IMG/VR virus record: IMGVR_UViG_3300006752_004097
Location: 1-64,000 of that record
DNA from: a virus
DNA length: 64,000 nucleotides
Reading direction: 5' to 3' (one strand)
Position 1 is the stretch's first letter. Every line of letters begins with the position of its first letter. Below are positions 1-8,663 of the stretch, one piece after another. Below the pieces are notes generated by a model. That model was given only the letters and a program-made list of their open reading frames with translations, was not told the DNA's origin and did no database searches. The translations under genes and the position numbers were made by a program.

Positions 1-424
1 ATTTAAGTTGACATACATTACCTAAACGTAAATCAAAGTAAGGAATGTTTACAGGTAGATTACCTTGAGCATCTGTTTTCTCTACAATACTATCAAGGTC
101 AAGTCTGTTCTTCCATACTTCTGTTTCCCATTGGCGCTTACTAACAATACCCTTGCTTTCTTCTGCAAAGCACTTACGACAACTTTCTGGTATTTCGTTG
201 TTTAGCATTTGCAATCTTGTTCTACGCATATGTTCACTGTTCCATACTTCTTCAATAGTATGGTCTCGCATATTCATAGCAATGCCATCTTTCTTAACAA
301 GTCCTGCTGTCTTATCATCTTCTATACCTGCACCTGACGCATTAGCAGTACAACAAACTCTAACGTCACCGTTAGGTCGTGTTGCTAAATGTATCCACGG
401 CAAAGGACAAAATGTTTTAGACAT
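1..424 (-). CDS. Twitch-type radical SAM protein, N-terminal part (cut by window edge)
   Basis: The reading frame starts at an ATG at 424 and runs off the left edge, giving 141 residues. The start FCPLPWIHLATRPNGDVRVCC-like, with Cys near residues 6, 23 and 24, matches the N-terminal 'twitch' iron-sulfur segment of phage radical-SAM proteins; a CRKC motif follows at about 87-90. The last visible residues (YFDLRLGNVCQLK) look like the start of the CxxxCxxC cluster loop, whose remaining cysteines lie outside the window. The start overlaps the stop of the upstream radical-SAM gene by 8 bp, so the two are probably co-translated. The family assignment comes from motif recognition; the substrate is unknown. 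Confidence 0.75.
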   Translation of the reverse strand, partial: MSKTFCPLPWIHLATRPNGDVRVCCTANASGAGIEDDKTAGLVKKDGIAMNMRDHTIEEVWNSEHMRRTRLQMLNNEIPESCRKCFAEESKGIVSKRQWETEVWKNRLDLDSIVEKTDAQGNLPVNIPYFDLRLGNVCQLK

Positions 425-1415
425 GTTCTTTCCTTTCAAACTGTGCATTTAGTTTATCAAACTTTCCGCATTGTTTGGAACATTCTTTTATACCAGTTGA
501 AGTCCAGCAACTACTAATTTTGTTAAAGAAGTTACTGTCAAATATTTCTTTCAAAGACTGTTTATGTAAGTTAGGAAACTTGCCTATCTTTATCATATAG
601 TCTATACGTTGTGGAGAGTGCTGTGGTATCCAATCTAAGTCTAACCAACAGCAAGGACTAACGTTGCCATTTGCACTAATATACATTTGATTATCTTGTT
701 TTGCTTTACAAGTAATTGTAGGTAGTACATCTTGCATTGCCTGTTTTGCAGGTTCGATCATTTCAAGACTTTTACTTGACGGCAATAAGGTATGTGTGAT
801 ATTGTAGTTGTCATCAAGTACATCAAACTTACCATCTTTAAATCTTGTAGTGTGCTTAATACTAAATCCTTTGAATCCTAATTGTTTACTCATTTTTTCA
901 CAATCATCAACTTGATGTTCGTTGTGTGCAAACACTAACATATCCCAACGTGCATCGCCGCCGACATGTATAAATGCACTTGCATTATTAATAATCTTTT
1001 CCCAATTAGTGTTAATTCTATATAATGAATGTGTGTCAGGCAATCCGTCAATACCAAATACAACTTTAACTTTTAATTTTGCAAGTTGTTGCCACCACTC
1101 TTTATTTCTACCACTTCCGTTAGTGTGCATTTGCAAAGTCATTTCAGGATTTGTTTCACGCAAGTATCTAAAAATTTCTAATGTATCTTTAGCAACAATA
1201 GGATCGCCTAAGTTACCACACATATTAAGAAACTTTAACTGACGTACAAAATCTCTTGGAAACCAAATAACAAAAGTTCCTAAATCTATTTCTTCTAAGT
1301 CTAAACCTTGAAGTAATGGACCGCCATGTAATCTACGTGGACACATTGGACAACGTGCTTGACACTTAGAAGTAACTTCTAAATGAATTGACGTTATGTC
1401 TTGGTAATTATACAT
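417..1415 (-). CDS. Radical SAM protein with C-terminal SPASM-like cysteines
   Basis: This 332-residue protein has a clear radical-SAM cluster motif near its N-terminus (CQARCPMC, Cys18/22/25), preceded by the usual beta strand ending in EVTSKC. A GNLGDPI-like stretch stands where the GGEP loop is expected. The C-terminal third carries further cysteines (TCKAK, SPCCW, CWTSTGIKECSKQC) that resemble a SPASM or twitch auxiliary iron-sulfur domain. Such enzymes usually act on peptides, sugars or cofactors; the substrate here cannot be read. The gene overlaps its downstream neighbour by 8 bp and its ATG abuts the stop of the oxygenase gene upstream, so it sits inside a tightly coupled minus-strand operon. 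Confidence 0.8.
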   Translation of the reverse strand: MYNYQDITSIHLEVTSKCQARCPMCPRRLHGGPLLQGLDLEEIDLGTFVIWFPRDFVRQLKFLNMCGNLGDPIVAKDTLEIFRYLRETNPEMTLQMHTNGSGRNKEWWQQLAKLKVKVVFGIDGLPDTHSLYRINTNWEKIINNASAFIHVGGDARWDMLVFAHNEHQVDDCEKMSKQLGFKGFSIKHTTRFKDGKFDVLDDNYNITHTLLPSSKSLEMIEPAKQAMQDVLPTITCKAKQDNQMYISANGNVSPCCWLDLDWIPQHSPQRIDYMIKIGKFPNLHKQSLKEIFDSNFFNKISSCWTSTGIKECSKQCGKFDKLNAQFERKEHV

Positions 1416-2029
1416 TACTTCTGATTCATCCTTTCAAGTGTGCTTTGAATAGTATCTGGATTCAAATCAACATTTACAACTAACCAATAACTATCATTGA
1501 AACTACTGTTGAATAGATAGTGCATTTTTAACGTATCTATAAAATAAAGTCTACCTGGTTCCCAATGTAGTGTTTTATCTTCTAATACAAAATTAAAGTA
1601 CGGTGGATTAACATTACGCAAAGGCATAATCAATCTAAAACTATCTGCTTTACCAGAATGATAATTCCAATCTCTATGTGGAGGAAAGAATCCACCTGGA
1701 CCAAACTTTAAAAAGTGTGTTCTATAATAATCTTTGTCCCAAGGTAAAAGTATATCATGTATTTGTTTGTTTAGTACAGGAGTTGCTACGTTAAAGTCTT
1801 TTTCATTGTATGATGTTTTGTTTTCTTTATTGTACTCGTACAAACTATCTAAATCAATACCGTTGAATGTACCGTCTGAACTTGTAACACTTAATCCCCA
1901 ACGATTAACATCTTTACGTGGATTATATTTTTTCCATTCAAAGTCATTAGCCCAAGCAATTAACATTTCTGGATCAGTTGTTACGTCTAATTCGATATGT
2001 TGACCGTATTGTGTAAGTCTATGTATCAT
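1415..2029 (-). CDS. 2-oxoglutarate/Fe(II) oxygenase-like protein (Asp/Asn hydroxylase type)
   Basis: The 204-residue protein shows a double-stranded beta-helix oxygenase pattern: HRDW at residues 118-121 gives the HxD metal ligands, FRLIMPLRNV follows as a core strand, and WEPGRLYFIDTLKMHYLFN supplies a distal His near residue 170 in the usual 'G.L..ID....H...N' setting. This resembles aspartyl/asparaginyl beta-hydroxylase-like proteins common in marine T4-like phages. The likely reaction is Fe(II)- and 2-oxoglutarate-dependent hydroxylation of an unknown substrate. It overlaps the methyltransferase gene by 4 bp and shares a 1-bp junction with the radical-SAM gene downstream, which implies coupled expression. 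Confidence 0.65.
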   Translation of the reverse strand: MIHRLTQYGQHIELDVTTDPEMLIAWANDFEWKKYNPRKDVNRWGLSVTSSDGTFNGIDLDSLYEYNKENKTSYNEKDFNVATPVLNKQIHDILLPWDKDYYRTHFLKFGPGGFFPPHRDWNYHSGKADSFRLIMPLRNVNPPYFNFVLEDKTLHWEPGRLYFIDTLKMHYLFNSSFNDSYWLVVNVDLNPDTIQSTLERMNQK

Positions 2030-2634
2030 TTCTTTTTCCCTATAACCATAAATCGTTTGTACTTAGGTAATTGAATCTCATCTTTTACTTCTATTTCTAA
2101 CAAACTTTTCCTTGCAAACTGATCTAAACTTTCATAGCAATTAACATGCTCTTCTAATTCGTAGTAATCGTTGCTTTGTACAATAACCTGTGCGGCTTCT
2201 GGTACATTGTCTAACCATTGTTTGTATTTTTTATGAGTAATGTGTTCGCAACTTGTGTTGATAACAATATATGGCTCTGTTTCATATTTGTAATCTACCA
2301 TATCACAAGTTACTGCTTCAAACTTACCTTCCATTTCGTATCTCTTGTTTACTGTAGTTGCAATTTCCTTGCATACAGGATCAACATCAACACTTATAAT
2401 TTTTTTAATACCTATTTCGCTGTTGAATAGCATACTTGCCAGTAATCCGTTCCAGCCTCCGTGTATAACTATTTCAGCATTGCGTATTAATTTGTTCTTT
2501 TCTGAGATAGTATCAATCAACCATAACTTAGATTGTATTTGACCGCCCCAAAAAGTTTCTAATGTACGATCTCTATCTTCGCTATTGCGAATTGCGTCCA
2601 TCCAGAACTTAATATCTTGAATATCAATTTTCAT
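2026..2634 (-). CDS. Class I SAM-dependent methyltransferase-like protein
   Basis: From the ATG at 2634 the protein has 202 residues. VIHGGWNGLLASMLF (about 56-70) followed by KKIISVDVDPVCKEIA is a Rossmann-type SAM-binding motif I plus the acidic ribose-binding strand; NTSCEH further on sits at the motif IV position. The frame is also open upstream with an ATG at 2688, but that would overlap the dehydrogenase by 65 bp, whereas 2634 gives 11 bp, in line with the rest of the operon; an AGAAGA sequence precedes it. The acceptor is unknown. Methyl-sugar or small-molecule methylation would suit the surrounding enzymes, but that is inference. Confidence 0.65.
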   Translation of the reverse strand: MKIDIQDIKFWMDAIRNSEDRDRTLETFWGGQIQSKLWLIDTISEKNKLIRNAEIVIHGGWNGLLASMLFNSEIGIKKIISVDVDPVCKEIATTVNKRYEMEGKFEAVTCDMVDYKYETEPYIVINTSCEHITHKKYKQWLDNVPEAAQVIVQSNDYYELEEHVNCYESLDQFARKSLLEIEVKDEIQLPKYKRFMVIGKKK

Positions 2635-3373
2635 TTCTAATCTTCTTATTATATTTAACTGCTTCTTGAAGCAATGTAAATTCAGCATTGTACCCTTGTG
2701 CTTGATGTATTAGTGCATCTACATCTTTAGGAAAGCAATGGCCGCCAAAGCCACGCTTTTCTGTTACATTTGAATGGCTATGTCCTATGCGTTCATCCTC
2801 TGCAACAAATTTTCGTACTTGTTCGGAACTAACTCCTGCACTCTTACAAAGATCCTCTAATTGATTAAAGAACGATACCTTTAATGCAAGGAAACTGTTA
2901 CGTGCATACTTGGCTAATATTAATTCTTCCGGATCTGCTGGCTTTACCGTTATAGTTCCAAGAAGTTCTACAAAAAAGCCTGCCCAGAAGTGTGTACTGT
3001 CGCCACCTAACAACACAGTCTTTGTATTTGCAAAGTCTATTACTGCTGTTTCGGCACGTAAGAACTCTGGACTGAATGTTAACTGCTTTTCAGGGAATGT
3101 ATCTCGTAGCATACGCCAACCTTCAAGACTTATTGTACTCTTAATTAAAATAGGGACATCTGGTGCTTCCTGAATAACTTCAAATACATTATTCATGTCA
3201 CAACTTCCATCAGGTCGTCGTGGCGTACTTACACAAACAATAATTGCTTGTGCATTTCGTAAGTCATCGTAATGGCCAAACTTATGATCGCTGATTAAAA
3301 CTGTATTTTTGTTTTTCATACACTCAGCAATGGCTTTGCCTACGTAACCGTATCCTGCTATTCCTACGTTCAT
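2624..3373 (-). CDS. Short UDP-sugar 6-dehydrogenase-like protein
   Basis: This 249-residue protein belongs to the UDP-glucose/GDP-mannose dehydrogenase family. It begins with the NAD-binding GYGYVG motif (7-12), has VCVSTPRRPDG at about 46-56, the ALK lysine near 165, and the catalytic cysteine in GFGGHCFPKD (Cys213). It ends soon after the central domain, while typical enzymes run to about 390-450 residues with a C-terminal UDP-binding domain, so that domain is missing. A good ribosome site (AGAGGAAAT) precedes the ATG. It may be a reduced but active form or a specialised dehydrogenase. A second, full-length relative lies at 5799-6983. Confidence 0.8.
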   Translation of the reverse strand: MNVGIAGYGYVGKAIAECMKNKNTVLISDHKFGHYDDLRNAQAIIVCVSTPRRPDGSCDMNNVFEVIQEAPDVPILIKSTISLEGWRMLRDTFPEKQLTFSPEFLRAETAVIDFANTKTVLLGGDSTHFWAGFFVELLGTITVKPADPEELILAKYARNSFLALKVSFFNQLEDLCKSAGVSSEQVRKFVAEDERIGHSHSNVTEKRGFGGHCFPKDVDALIHQAQGYNAEFTLLQEAVKYNKKIRNEN

Positions 3374-4329
3374 AATTTCCTCTTTGGTATTTTGCTATCT
3401 GCACTGCTTACACACGTTGGTGTAATACAAGGCATTGGTTTATCAAACAATCTAAATCCATCTTGTAACGTTCCTAAAGGTTGATCGTGGCAACTGTAAC
3501 TACGTTTAACTTCGTTGTTTCTAATTATACAACTTTGGTACCCACTATTACATTCCCAACCTTTAAATTTATTAAAACCAAAAGCATTTAATCTTTCTGC
3601 TTGGTCAATACTGTATTCTACTCCATTAGCATCCGTGAGCGACATTTGATGAACTGCTTGTTCGCTTTCGGTACGCAATACTTCTTTTTGTTCCTCGGTA
3701 TAACCATCAACCACAAAAGAAGCGGTAGGATCAGACTGAGGCTTAAGAGTAACGTGTAAACCCCTTTCAATAAAACGTTTACTTCTGGCATAATATTCCT
3801 CCCATAATTCTGGTACCATAACTTGATTAATAGTTACAAGTACACCTTCGTCTTGGAGATATAAAAGTTTATCTCCGAATTCTTGTTCATTTGCAAATTC
3901 TGCATGAAAACTTGCTGTAATACTTCTTCTGTCCATAACATTTGTAACATCTAAAAACTTTTTCCACCATTTCTTTGCTGGACTACAATTACTTGTCATG
4001 TGTATGCTTAGATATTCGCTTTCATAATCTTCATAGTGATTAACTAAATCTAAAAAGCCTTTATATGCTGTAGGCTCACCACCACTAAAACTAAAATGAA
4101 ATTTGTCAAAGCCATTTGCTTTTGCTTGTTTCTTGATTTCATCAATAGATGTTTTATAAACTTCTAATTCTTGATAGTCTGGCTTGTCGGTGTTAGCATA
4201 AGGCCAACAGTAACTACACTTATAATTACAAAACCTACCAAGGATCCAACTAACGCTGAATAGATTAGTATCCAACATTGTTTTCTGTCCAAGACTGACA
4301 ATGTCTTTAAAAGGAATCTTTGTGTTCAT
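3370..4329 (-). CDS. Radical SAM protein
   Basis: From the ATG at 4329 the protein has 319 residues. It carries a classical cluster motif CNYKCSYCW (Cys34/38/41) and the SAM-binding FSFSGGEPTAY segment about 50 residues later. The last third contains CNSGYQSC, CHDQ and PCITPTC, which may bind an auxiliary cluster. I chose 4329 rather than the in-frame ATG at 4359 because GAAGAGGAG stands just upstream of 4329 and the overlap with the upstream gene shrinks to 23 bp. The substrate is unknown. Its operon partners are sugar dehydrogenases and a glycosyltransferase-like protein. Confidence 0.8.
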   Translation of the reverse strand: MNTKIPFKDIVSLGQKTMLDTNLFSVSWILGRFCNYKCSYCWPYANTDKPDYQELEVYKTSIDEIKKQAKANGFDKFHFSFSGGEPTAYKGFLDLVNHYEDYESEYLSIHMTSNCSPAKKWWKKFLDVTNVMDRRSITASFHAEFANEQEFGDKLLYLQDEGVLVTINQVMVPELWEEYYARSKRFIERGLHVTLKPQSDPTASFVVDGYTEEQKEVLRTESEQAVHQMSLTDANGVEYSIDQAERLNAFGFNKFKGWECNSGYQSCIIRNNEVKRSYSCHDQPLGTLQDGFRLFDKPMPCITPTCVSSADSKIPKRKL

Positions 4330-4996
4330 TAAACTCCTCTTCCAAATAATCAAAATCATTTAACATTGCAAGTGCTTCTACGTTGCCTCTGTAGTGTTCT
4401 CCAAATTGCTTACCACACGCCGCTCCGTGCATTGCAATCTTTCCGTACTGTCTGTCAGCACCAACAGTAAGCCATGTTTCTAAACGCTTCTCTGTTTCTT
4501 CATCTACTTGTCCTGGAATAGTTTTACTTGCTAATTTTGCACATTCTCTAAATGCTCCACGCCAAGTACTCAAAGCATCAGTGTTAAATCCTGTTACGCA
4601 ACTTATCTCTGGCATTGCTTTGAACTTATCACTAATACTTGTAGTCATGTCGGGCATGGAAGTGTCCATGTTCAGTGTGAGTGACCGTGGTAGTAACTTA
4701 ACACCTCCATACCCGTATTCCAAGTCATTAATTGGATTTATACTTCGCCAGACATGAACTGTTTCTAAATCCCACTCGGAAACCTCAAAATTAAAATCAA
4801 AGTCTGGCATTAACTCTGCATCAGCATCAATAACCCAGAACATTTTTGTAAAACATTTTTTAGCCGCGGCAATGTGTGCTTGGTGTAAACCTTTAACATC
4901 TTTTACACGCTTTGCCATAGGAAACATTTGCTTGATGTGTTTCCAGTTTTCATCAGCGTTTGGTTCGCCGTAACTTATGAAGACTATATCATACAT
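4307..4996 (-). CDS. Glycosyltransferase-like protein (paralogue of 11744-12637)
   Basis: The 229-residue protein opens with YDIVFISYGEPNADENW and has FWVIDADAEL near residues 53-62, a strand followed by a DxD signature of the type that binds metal and nucleotide-sugar in GT-A glycosyltransferases. The product of 11744-12637 has the same layout (IIFLSYDEPNAEENW, then VTVDGDTII, then a WR.GFRE...VGAD block), so the two are paralogues. The catalytic assignment rests on the DxD and fold pattern only; it could be a binding or regulatory homologue. It overlaps the SGNH-like gene by 13 bp and follows an AAAGGAT ribosome site. Confidence 0.5.
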   Translation of the reverse strand: MYDIVFISYGEPNADENWKHIKQMFPMAKRVKDVKGLHQAHIAAAKKCFTKMFWVIDADAELMPDFDFNFEVSEWDLETVHVWRSINPINDLEYGYGGVKLLPRSLTLNMDTSMPDMTTSISDKFKAMPEISCVTGFNTDALSTWRGAFRECAKLASKTIPGQVDEETEKRLETWLTVGADRQYGKIAMHGAACGKQFGEHYRGNVEALAMLNDFDYLEEEFNEHKDSF

Positions 4997-5799
4997 TTTA
5001 CATTATCCTTTATTTGTTCAACAACTTGATCGTGTATGTCATATCCGTCATGTGCCATATCTCTTGCACGACCTGTCATTTTTGTTTTTACTGTTTGTAC
5101 CATGTCTTTGTCAAACCTTGTTTTAAAGTCTGCTTGGAATGTCCAATTATGTACAGGCACCCCAAGTGCGTTCCATATATTGTTTACACTGTTTAAATGA
5201 TACAAATTCTCATAATTCATTTGTCCTTGTTCGTGAGCCCAACGTTTGTGATACCAATTTGAATCCATCATTTCATATTCTTGTTCAGTTCCGTCTGGAG
5301 TAAAGTTAATGTTTCTATCTTCTAATCGTATCTGCGAACCATGAAAAAGTGTTTTCTCTATGTATGCAAAACTCTTTCTTGACGAGTGTGGCCATTGAAT
5401 TAAGACGCATTTAGGAAGTACTATTTTGTTCTTCACGAATAAATGTGTGTTTAACGCAATAATATCAGGTCCTGTGCCTGCTTTGGCTAAGTTTATTACG
5501 TCTAAACCGTACATTTGTGCAATTTTATTACACCATATTTCTTCTTCGTATAAACCTACACCTTCAGTATAACTGCACCCGAACACTAAAATATAATCGT
5601 GATTAAGACCCGTTAATTCTTTTGTGCGATATCCAAGGCTGTTAAAGTTATATTCTAACTTGTCAGCAGTATTATGATAGTGCCAACCTTCTTTGTTATG
5701 CTGTTTATAATTTTCTTTATCATCACCACAATACCAATGCAGACTCTTACCAGCCTTGCCAGGGAAATATAACAGAGGATGGTCTTTACTGTAATACAT
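4984..5799 (-). CDS. SGNH/GDSL hydrolase-like protein
   Basis: The 271-residue protein contains FNSLGYRTKEL followed by YILVFGCSYTEGVG (about 69-82), which resembles block I of SGNH hydrolases with the GDS changed to GCS (Ser76 would be the nucleophile). INLAKAGTGPD about 35 residues later resembles the block II glycine region (N-x-A-x-x-G). No convincing C-terminal DxxH block could be fixed by eye. Related phage proteins occur with glycan genes, where deacetylation or esterase activity is possible. The start shares the TAATG junction with the upstream dehydrogenase. Confidence 0.5.
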   Translation of the reverse strand: MYYSKDHPLLYFPGKAGKSLHWYCGDDKENYKQHNKEGWHYHNTADKLEYNFNSLGYRTKELTGLNHDYILVFGCSYTEGVGLYEEEIWCNKIAQMYGLDVINLAKAGTGPDIIALNTHLFVKNKIVLPKCVLIQWPHSSRKSFAYIEKTLFHGSQIRLEDRNINFTPDGTEQEYEMMDSNWYHKRWAHEQGQMNYENLYHLNSVNNIWNALGVPVHNWTFQADFKTRFDKDMVQTVKTKMTGRARDMAHDGYDIHDQVVEQIKDNVKCMI

Positions 5800-6983
5800 T
5801 ATCTTGTGTTTCCGTATTGTATGATAAGATACTTAGAATTCTTTTTCATTGTTCTCCAAGGATCAATAAACACAGTATCCTCAGCGTAATCTAAGTATGG
5901 GGTTGGGTGAGCAAGTAAAACTATGCCGCCAAGTTTTGCTTCATGACTTGGCATTTCACTTGCAAGTGGATCGATAGCAATAGTTGTTTTTCCTGCTTCT
6001 CTTATATAATGATCTACAAGTAACGCATAACTTCCATCAACATATGGTACTCCTGGTTTATATGAAATACCATTTAGAAAGATACCGCCGCCATATTTCT
6101 TTTGTGTTTCAATAACAAACATTGCAAGGTTCTTTGCTTGTACTTCTCTTGCTGTCATAATGCTATCAAAGATATCATATTTTAAATCTAATTCTTTTGC
6201 CATGTAACGTAATGCAATATTATCTCTTGGGTGGCAACTGCCTCCGTCACCCATACCTGCTGTCATGTACATTGGACTCATAATACGTTGTGTTGAATGT
6301 GCAAGTGCATCTGTTACTACATCAACATTAATGTTACCTTGACGTTGTGCAACATCTTGAATCATATTAACAAAACTTAATTTAGTTGAAATAAATGTAT
6401 TGTAAAATACTTTAATACATTCGCACTCGTCATATGTTCCTATAACATAGCGTGGATCATTTTCCATAATGCTTTCATAAAATTCTTTTAGTTGTTTTGC
6501 ATCACCTGTTTCGCTACCATCGTCTGTGCCTATCATTACCATCTCTGGATTAATCATATCCCAACCTACAGTACCCATTGCAATTAAATATGGGTTATAT
6601 ACAAAACGTGTATGCGTAACACGTGGTACAAATTCTCTACGTGTTGTACCTGGTATTACTGTACTAATAAGAACAAGCAGTTGATCTTTTGTCATAAACA
6701 TATCTGCTTCTTCAAGAACTTCATTTACAATACTATAATCAAAGTCTTTAGGTTCAAGATTACTTGTTGGACGTCTGCCGTCATAGTCAGGGTGGTGTGG
6801 TGTTGGCACTGCAACAAATACAATATCTGCACCAGTTACTGCTTCACACACTGATTCTTTATGCTCAATCAATTCACTATAAAAATTTCCAATGTCATAG
6901 CCTTGAACTGTATGCCCTTTCTTAACTATTTCCTCTGCACAAGGTATGCCCAATTTACCTACCCCAATAAATCCAATTTTCAT
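5799..6983 (-). CDS. UDP-glucose/GDP-mannose dehydrogenase family protein
   Basis: From the ATG at 6983 the protein has 394 residues, the normal family length. It has the NAD-binding GVGKLG motif (7-12), VAVPTPHHPD (58-66), TKLSF with the conserved Lys201, and GDGGSCHPRD with the catalytic Cys250. A C-terminal domain follows with GISYKPGVPYVDGS near 310, the expected GxxxKxxxxD-like nucleotide-sugar segment. I chose 6983 over the in-frame ATG at 7004 because AAGGAGATATC stands directly upstream. The expected reaction is NAD-dependent oxidation of a nucleotide-sugar to its uronate. It is the first gene of the left minus-strand operon. Confidence 0.8.
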   Translation of the reverse strand: MKIGFIGVGKLGIPCAEEIVKKGHTVQGYDIGNFYSELIEHKESVCEAVTGADIVFVAVPTPHHPDYDGRRPTSNLEPKDFDYSIVNEVLEEADMFMTKDQLLVLISTVIPGTTRREFVPRVTHTRFVYNPYLIAMGTVGWDMINPEMVMIGTDDGSETGDAKQLKEFYESIMENDPRYVIGTYDECECIKVFYNTFISTKLSFVNMIQDVAQRQGNINVDVVTDALAHSTQRIMSPMYMTAGMGDGGSCHPRDNIALRYMAKELDLKYDIFDSIMTAREVQAKNLAMFVIETQKKYGGGIFLNGISYKPGVPYVDGSYALLVDHYIREAGKTTIAIDPLASEMPSHEAKLGGIVLLAHPTPYLDYAEDTVFIDPWRTMKKNSKYLIIQYGNTR

Positions 6984-7000
6984 GATATCTCCTTGTAACC

Positions 7001-7010
7001 GCACCGGTGC
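7001..7010. repeat. Perfect 10-bp palindrome in the divergent gap
   Basis: GCACCGGTGC reads the same on both strands and lies just upstream of the ribosome site of the dehydrogenase gene, in the 121-bp gap between the left minus-strand operon and the plus-strand operon starting at 7105. It could be an operator, but ten bases can occur by chance. I saw no convincing -10/-35 pair in the rest of the gap. Confidence 0.3.
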
Positions 7011-7104
7011 AGATTTTGGAACCGGCTAAGGCTCCAATCTTCAGACCAATTGCATAAATCAATAGTTTCACTCACACTATTACTTATTAACTACGCACAT
7101 AAAT

Positions 7105-7698
7105 ATGTGTATGTTTGAAACCGTCAAAGAGTTTGAAAGAAGCATTGCAGACTATTACAATGCACCATTTGCTGTAGCAACGGATAGTTGTACTCATTCT
7201 ATCGAACTTTGCCTACGTTACTTGCAACCCGACCAAGTAAAGATACCTGCAAGAACATATATTAGTATTCCATTTACATTAATGAAGTTAAACATCAAGT
7301 GGGAATTTGTTGATGCTTCTTGGAAAGAAGAATATGTATTAGGAAACACAAGAATTGTTGACGGTGCTGTTAGTTTCAAAAGTGGTAGTTATTTGCCAGA
7401 TACTTTTAAGTGTTTAAGTTTCCAATATAAAAAAATGTTAGGACTTGGACGAGGTGGTGCAATACTTTGTAGCACACAAAATGATTATGATATTTTGAAA
7501 GCAATGGCACATGATGGTAGGACTGACGACAAGCCATGGGGCGAACAAGACATTCAATACATAGGTTATCATTATTACATGACTCCTGAAACTGCGGCAC
7601 AAGGTATTGACTTGTTAAAAACAGTAAAAGAAGAAGAACAAAAAATTTGGAGTAGCGATGACTACCCATACTTGCCTGATATGAAAGTTTTTAAATGA
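7105..7698 (+). CDS. Short DegT/DnrJ/EryC1-type aminotransferase-like protein
   Basis: The 197-residue protein resembles the N-terminal PLP domain of DegT/DnrJ/EryC1 sugar aminotransferases. EFERSIADYYNAPFAVATDSCTHSIELCL is the usual opening, IPARTYISIPFTLM follows, IVDGAVS corresponds to the cofactor aspartate strand, and SFQYKKMLGLGRGGAI carries the candidate PLP lysine (Lys110). Normal family members have about 370 residues; the C-terminal small domain is absent and the amidinotransferase gene begins 4 bp before the stop, so no remnant is left. An alternative ATG lies at 7111. The likely pathway is amino-sugar synthesis, if it is active. Confidence 0.65.
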   Translation: MCMFETVKEFERSIADYYNAPFAVATDSCTHSIELCLRYLQPDQVKIPARTYISIPFTLMKLNIKWEFVDASWKEEYVLGNTRIVDGAVSFKSGSYLPDTFKCLSFQYKKMLGLGRGGAILCSTQNDYDILKAMAHDGRTDDKPWGEQDIQYIGYHYYMTPETAAQGIDLLKTVKEEEQKIWSSDDYPYLPDMKVFK

Positions 7699-8663
7699 AT
7701 ACAAACGAATGGGGTCAACTTAGAAAAGTAATAGTTGGAGTTGCAGATCATGCAAAGATCCCGTATGACATTGATATTAGTTTACGCTGTGTAAACTTTG
7801 CTGATAAGTTAGACGAAACAGAAATTATTAAAGGACCTTATCCAAGTAAGGTTATTGAAGAAGCAAATGAAGACTTAGAAACATTTGTAAAATTTTTACA
7901 AGCAGAAAGTGTAGAAGTTGTACGTCCTGAGAAAACAGATTGTAACTACTATAATTATTGTCCAAGAGATAGTGTATTTGTACACGGTGATCTAACACTT
8001 GCTACACCAATGCCTATACGAGCAAGAAAGGGTGAGTGGAGAGCATTTGCAGATCACTTAACTAATCCTAAAGAAATACGTTGCTTCAATGAAAGTCAAT
8101 TATACAACAAAGACTGTATTGGCAACAAAGATATTTTAGCACTTAATGAATATAGTCCTGCATTTGATGCCGCTAATATTATTCGTGCAAACGATCAACT
8201 GCTATACTTGGTTAGTAATAGTGCAAACAAGTTAGGTGCAAACTTATTACAAGGGGCTTTAGGTTCTACTGCTAAAGTAAATCTACTGCAAGATGTTTAT
8301 AGTTACATGCACATTGACAGTACTGTTGCATTTTTGCGTGAAGGTTTATTACTTGTTAATCCAAGTAGAATAAAAGTAAGAGAAGATTTACCTGAGCCAT
8401 TTAGAAATTGGGATATTATATGGTGTCCTGAACCTGTAGACATTGGTCACTTTCCTAAATGGTGTAATGCAAGTACATGGATCAACATGAATTTGTTTAG
8501 CGTAAATACAAAGTTAGTTGCATTAGAAGAACACCAAGAGGATCTAAGACATCTTCTTGAGCACCACGGAATAGAATGTGCTATGTTACCAATGCGACAT
8601 CAACGTACACTTGGCGGTGGTTTTCACTGCGTAACATTGGATGTAAAAAGAGATGTGGAATAA
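7695..8663 (+). CDS. Glycine amidinotransferase-like protein
   Basis: This 322-residue protein fits the amidinotransferase (arginine:glycine amidinotransferase, StrB-like) family in the pentein fold. Visible landmarks are YCPRDSVFVHGD (Arg91, Asp92), AFDAANI (Asp158), MHIDSTVAFL (His206, Asp208), and the C-terminal GGGFHCVTLD with the catalytic Cys312. The expected chemistry is transfer of an amidino group from arginine through a covalent Cys intermediate. Similar genes occur in marine T4-like phages. It overlaps both neighbours (4 and 11 bp), so it is translated with the aminotransferase-like and oxygenase genes. Confidence 0.8.
   Translation: MNTNEWGQLRKVIVGVADHAKIPYDIDISLRCVNFADKLDETEIIKGPYPSKVIEEANEDLETFVKFLQAESVEVVRPEKTDCNYYNYCPRDSVFVHGDLTLATPMPIRARKGEWRAFADHLTNPKEIRCFNESQLYNKDCIGNKDILALNEYSPAFDAANIIRANDQLLYLVSNSANKLGANLLQGALGSTAKVNLLQDVYSYMHIDSTVAFLREGLLLVNPSRIKVREDLPEPFRNWDIIWCPEPVDIGHFPKWCNASTWINMNLFSVNTKLVALEEHQEDLRHLLEHHGIECAMLPMRHQRTLGGGFHCVTLDVKRDVE

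Noticed and set aside
7096-7107. ACATAAATATG as a late promoter for the DegT-like gene
   Set aside because: The box overlaps the start codon, so transcription would begin downstream of the ATG. No ribosome site could then serve the gene.
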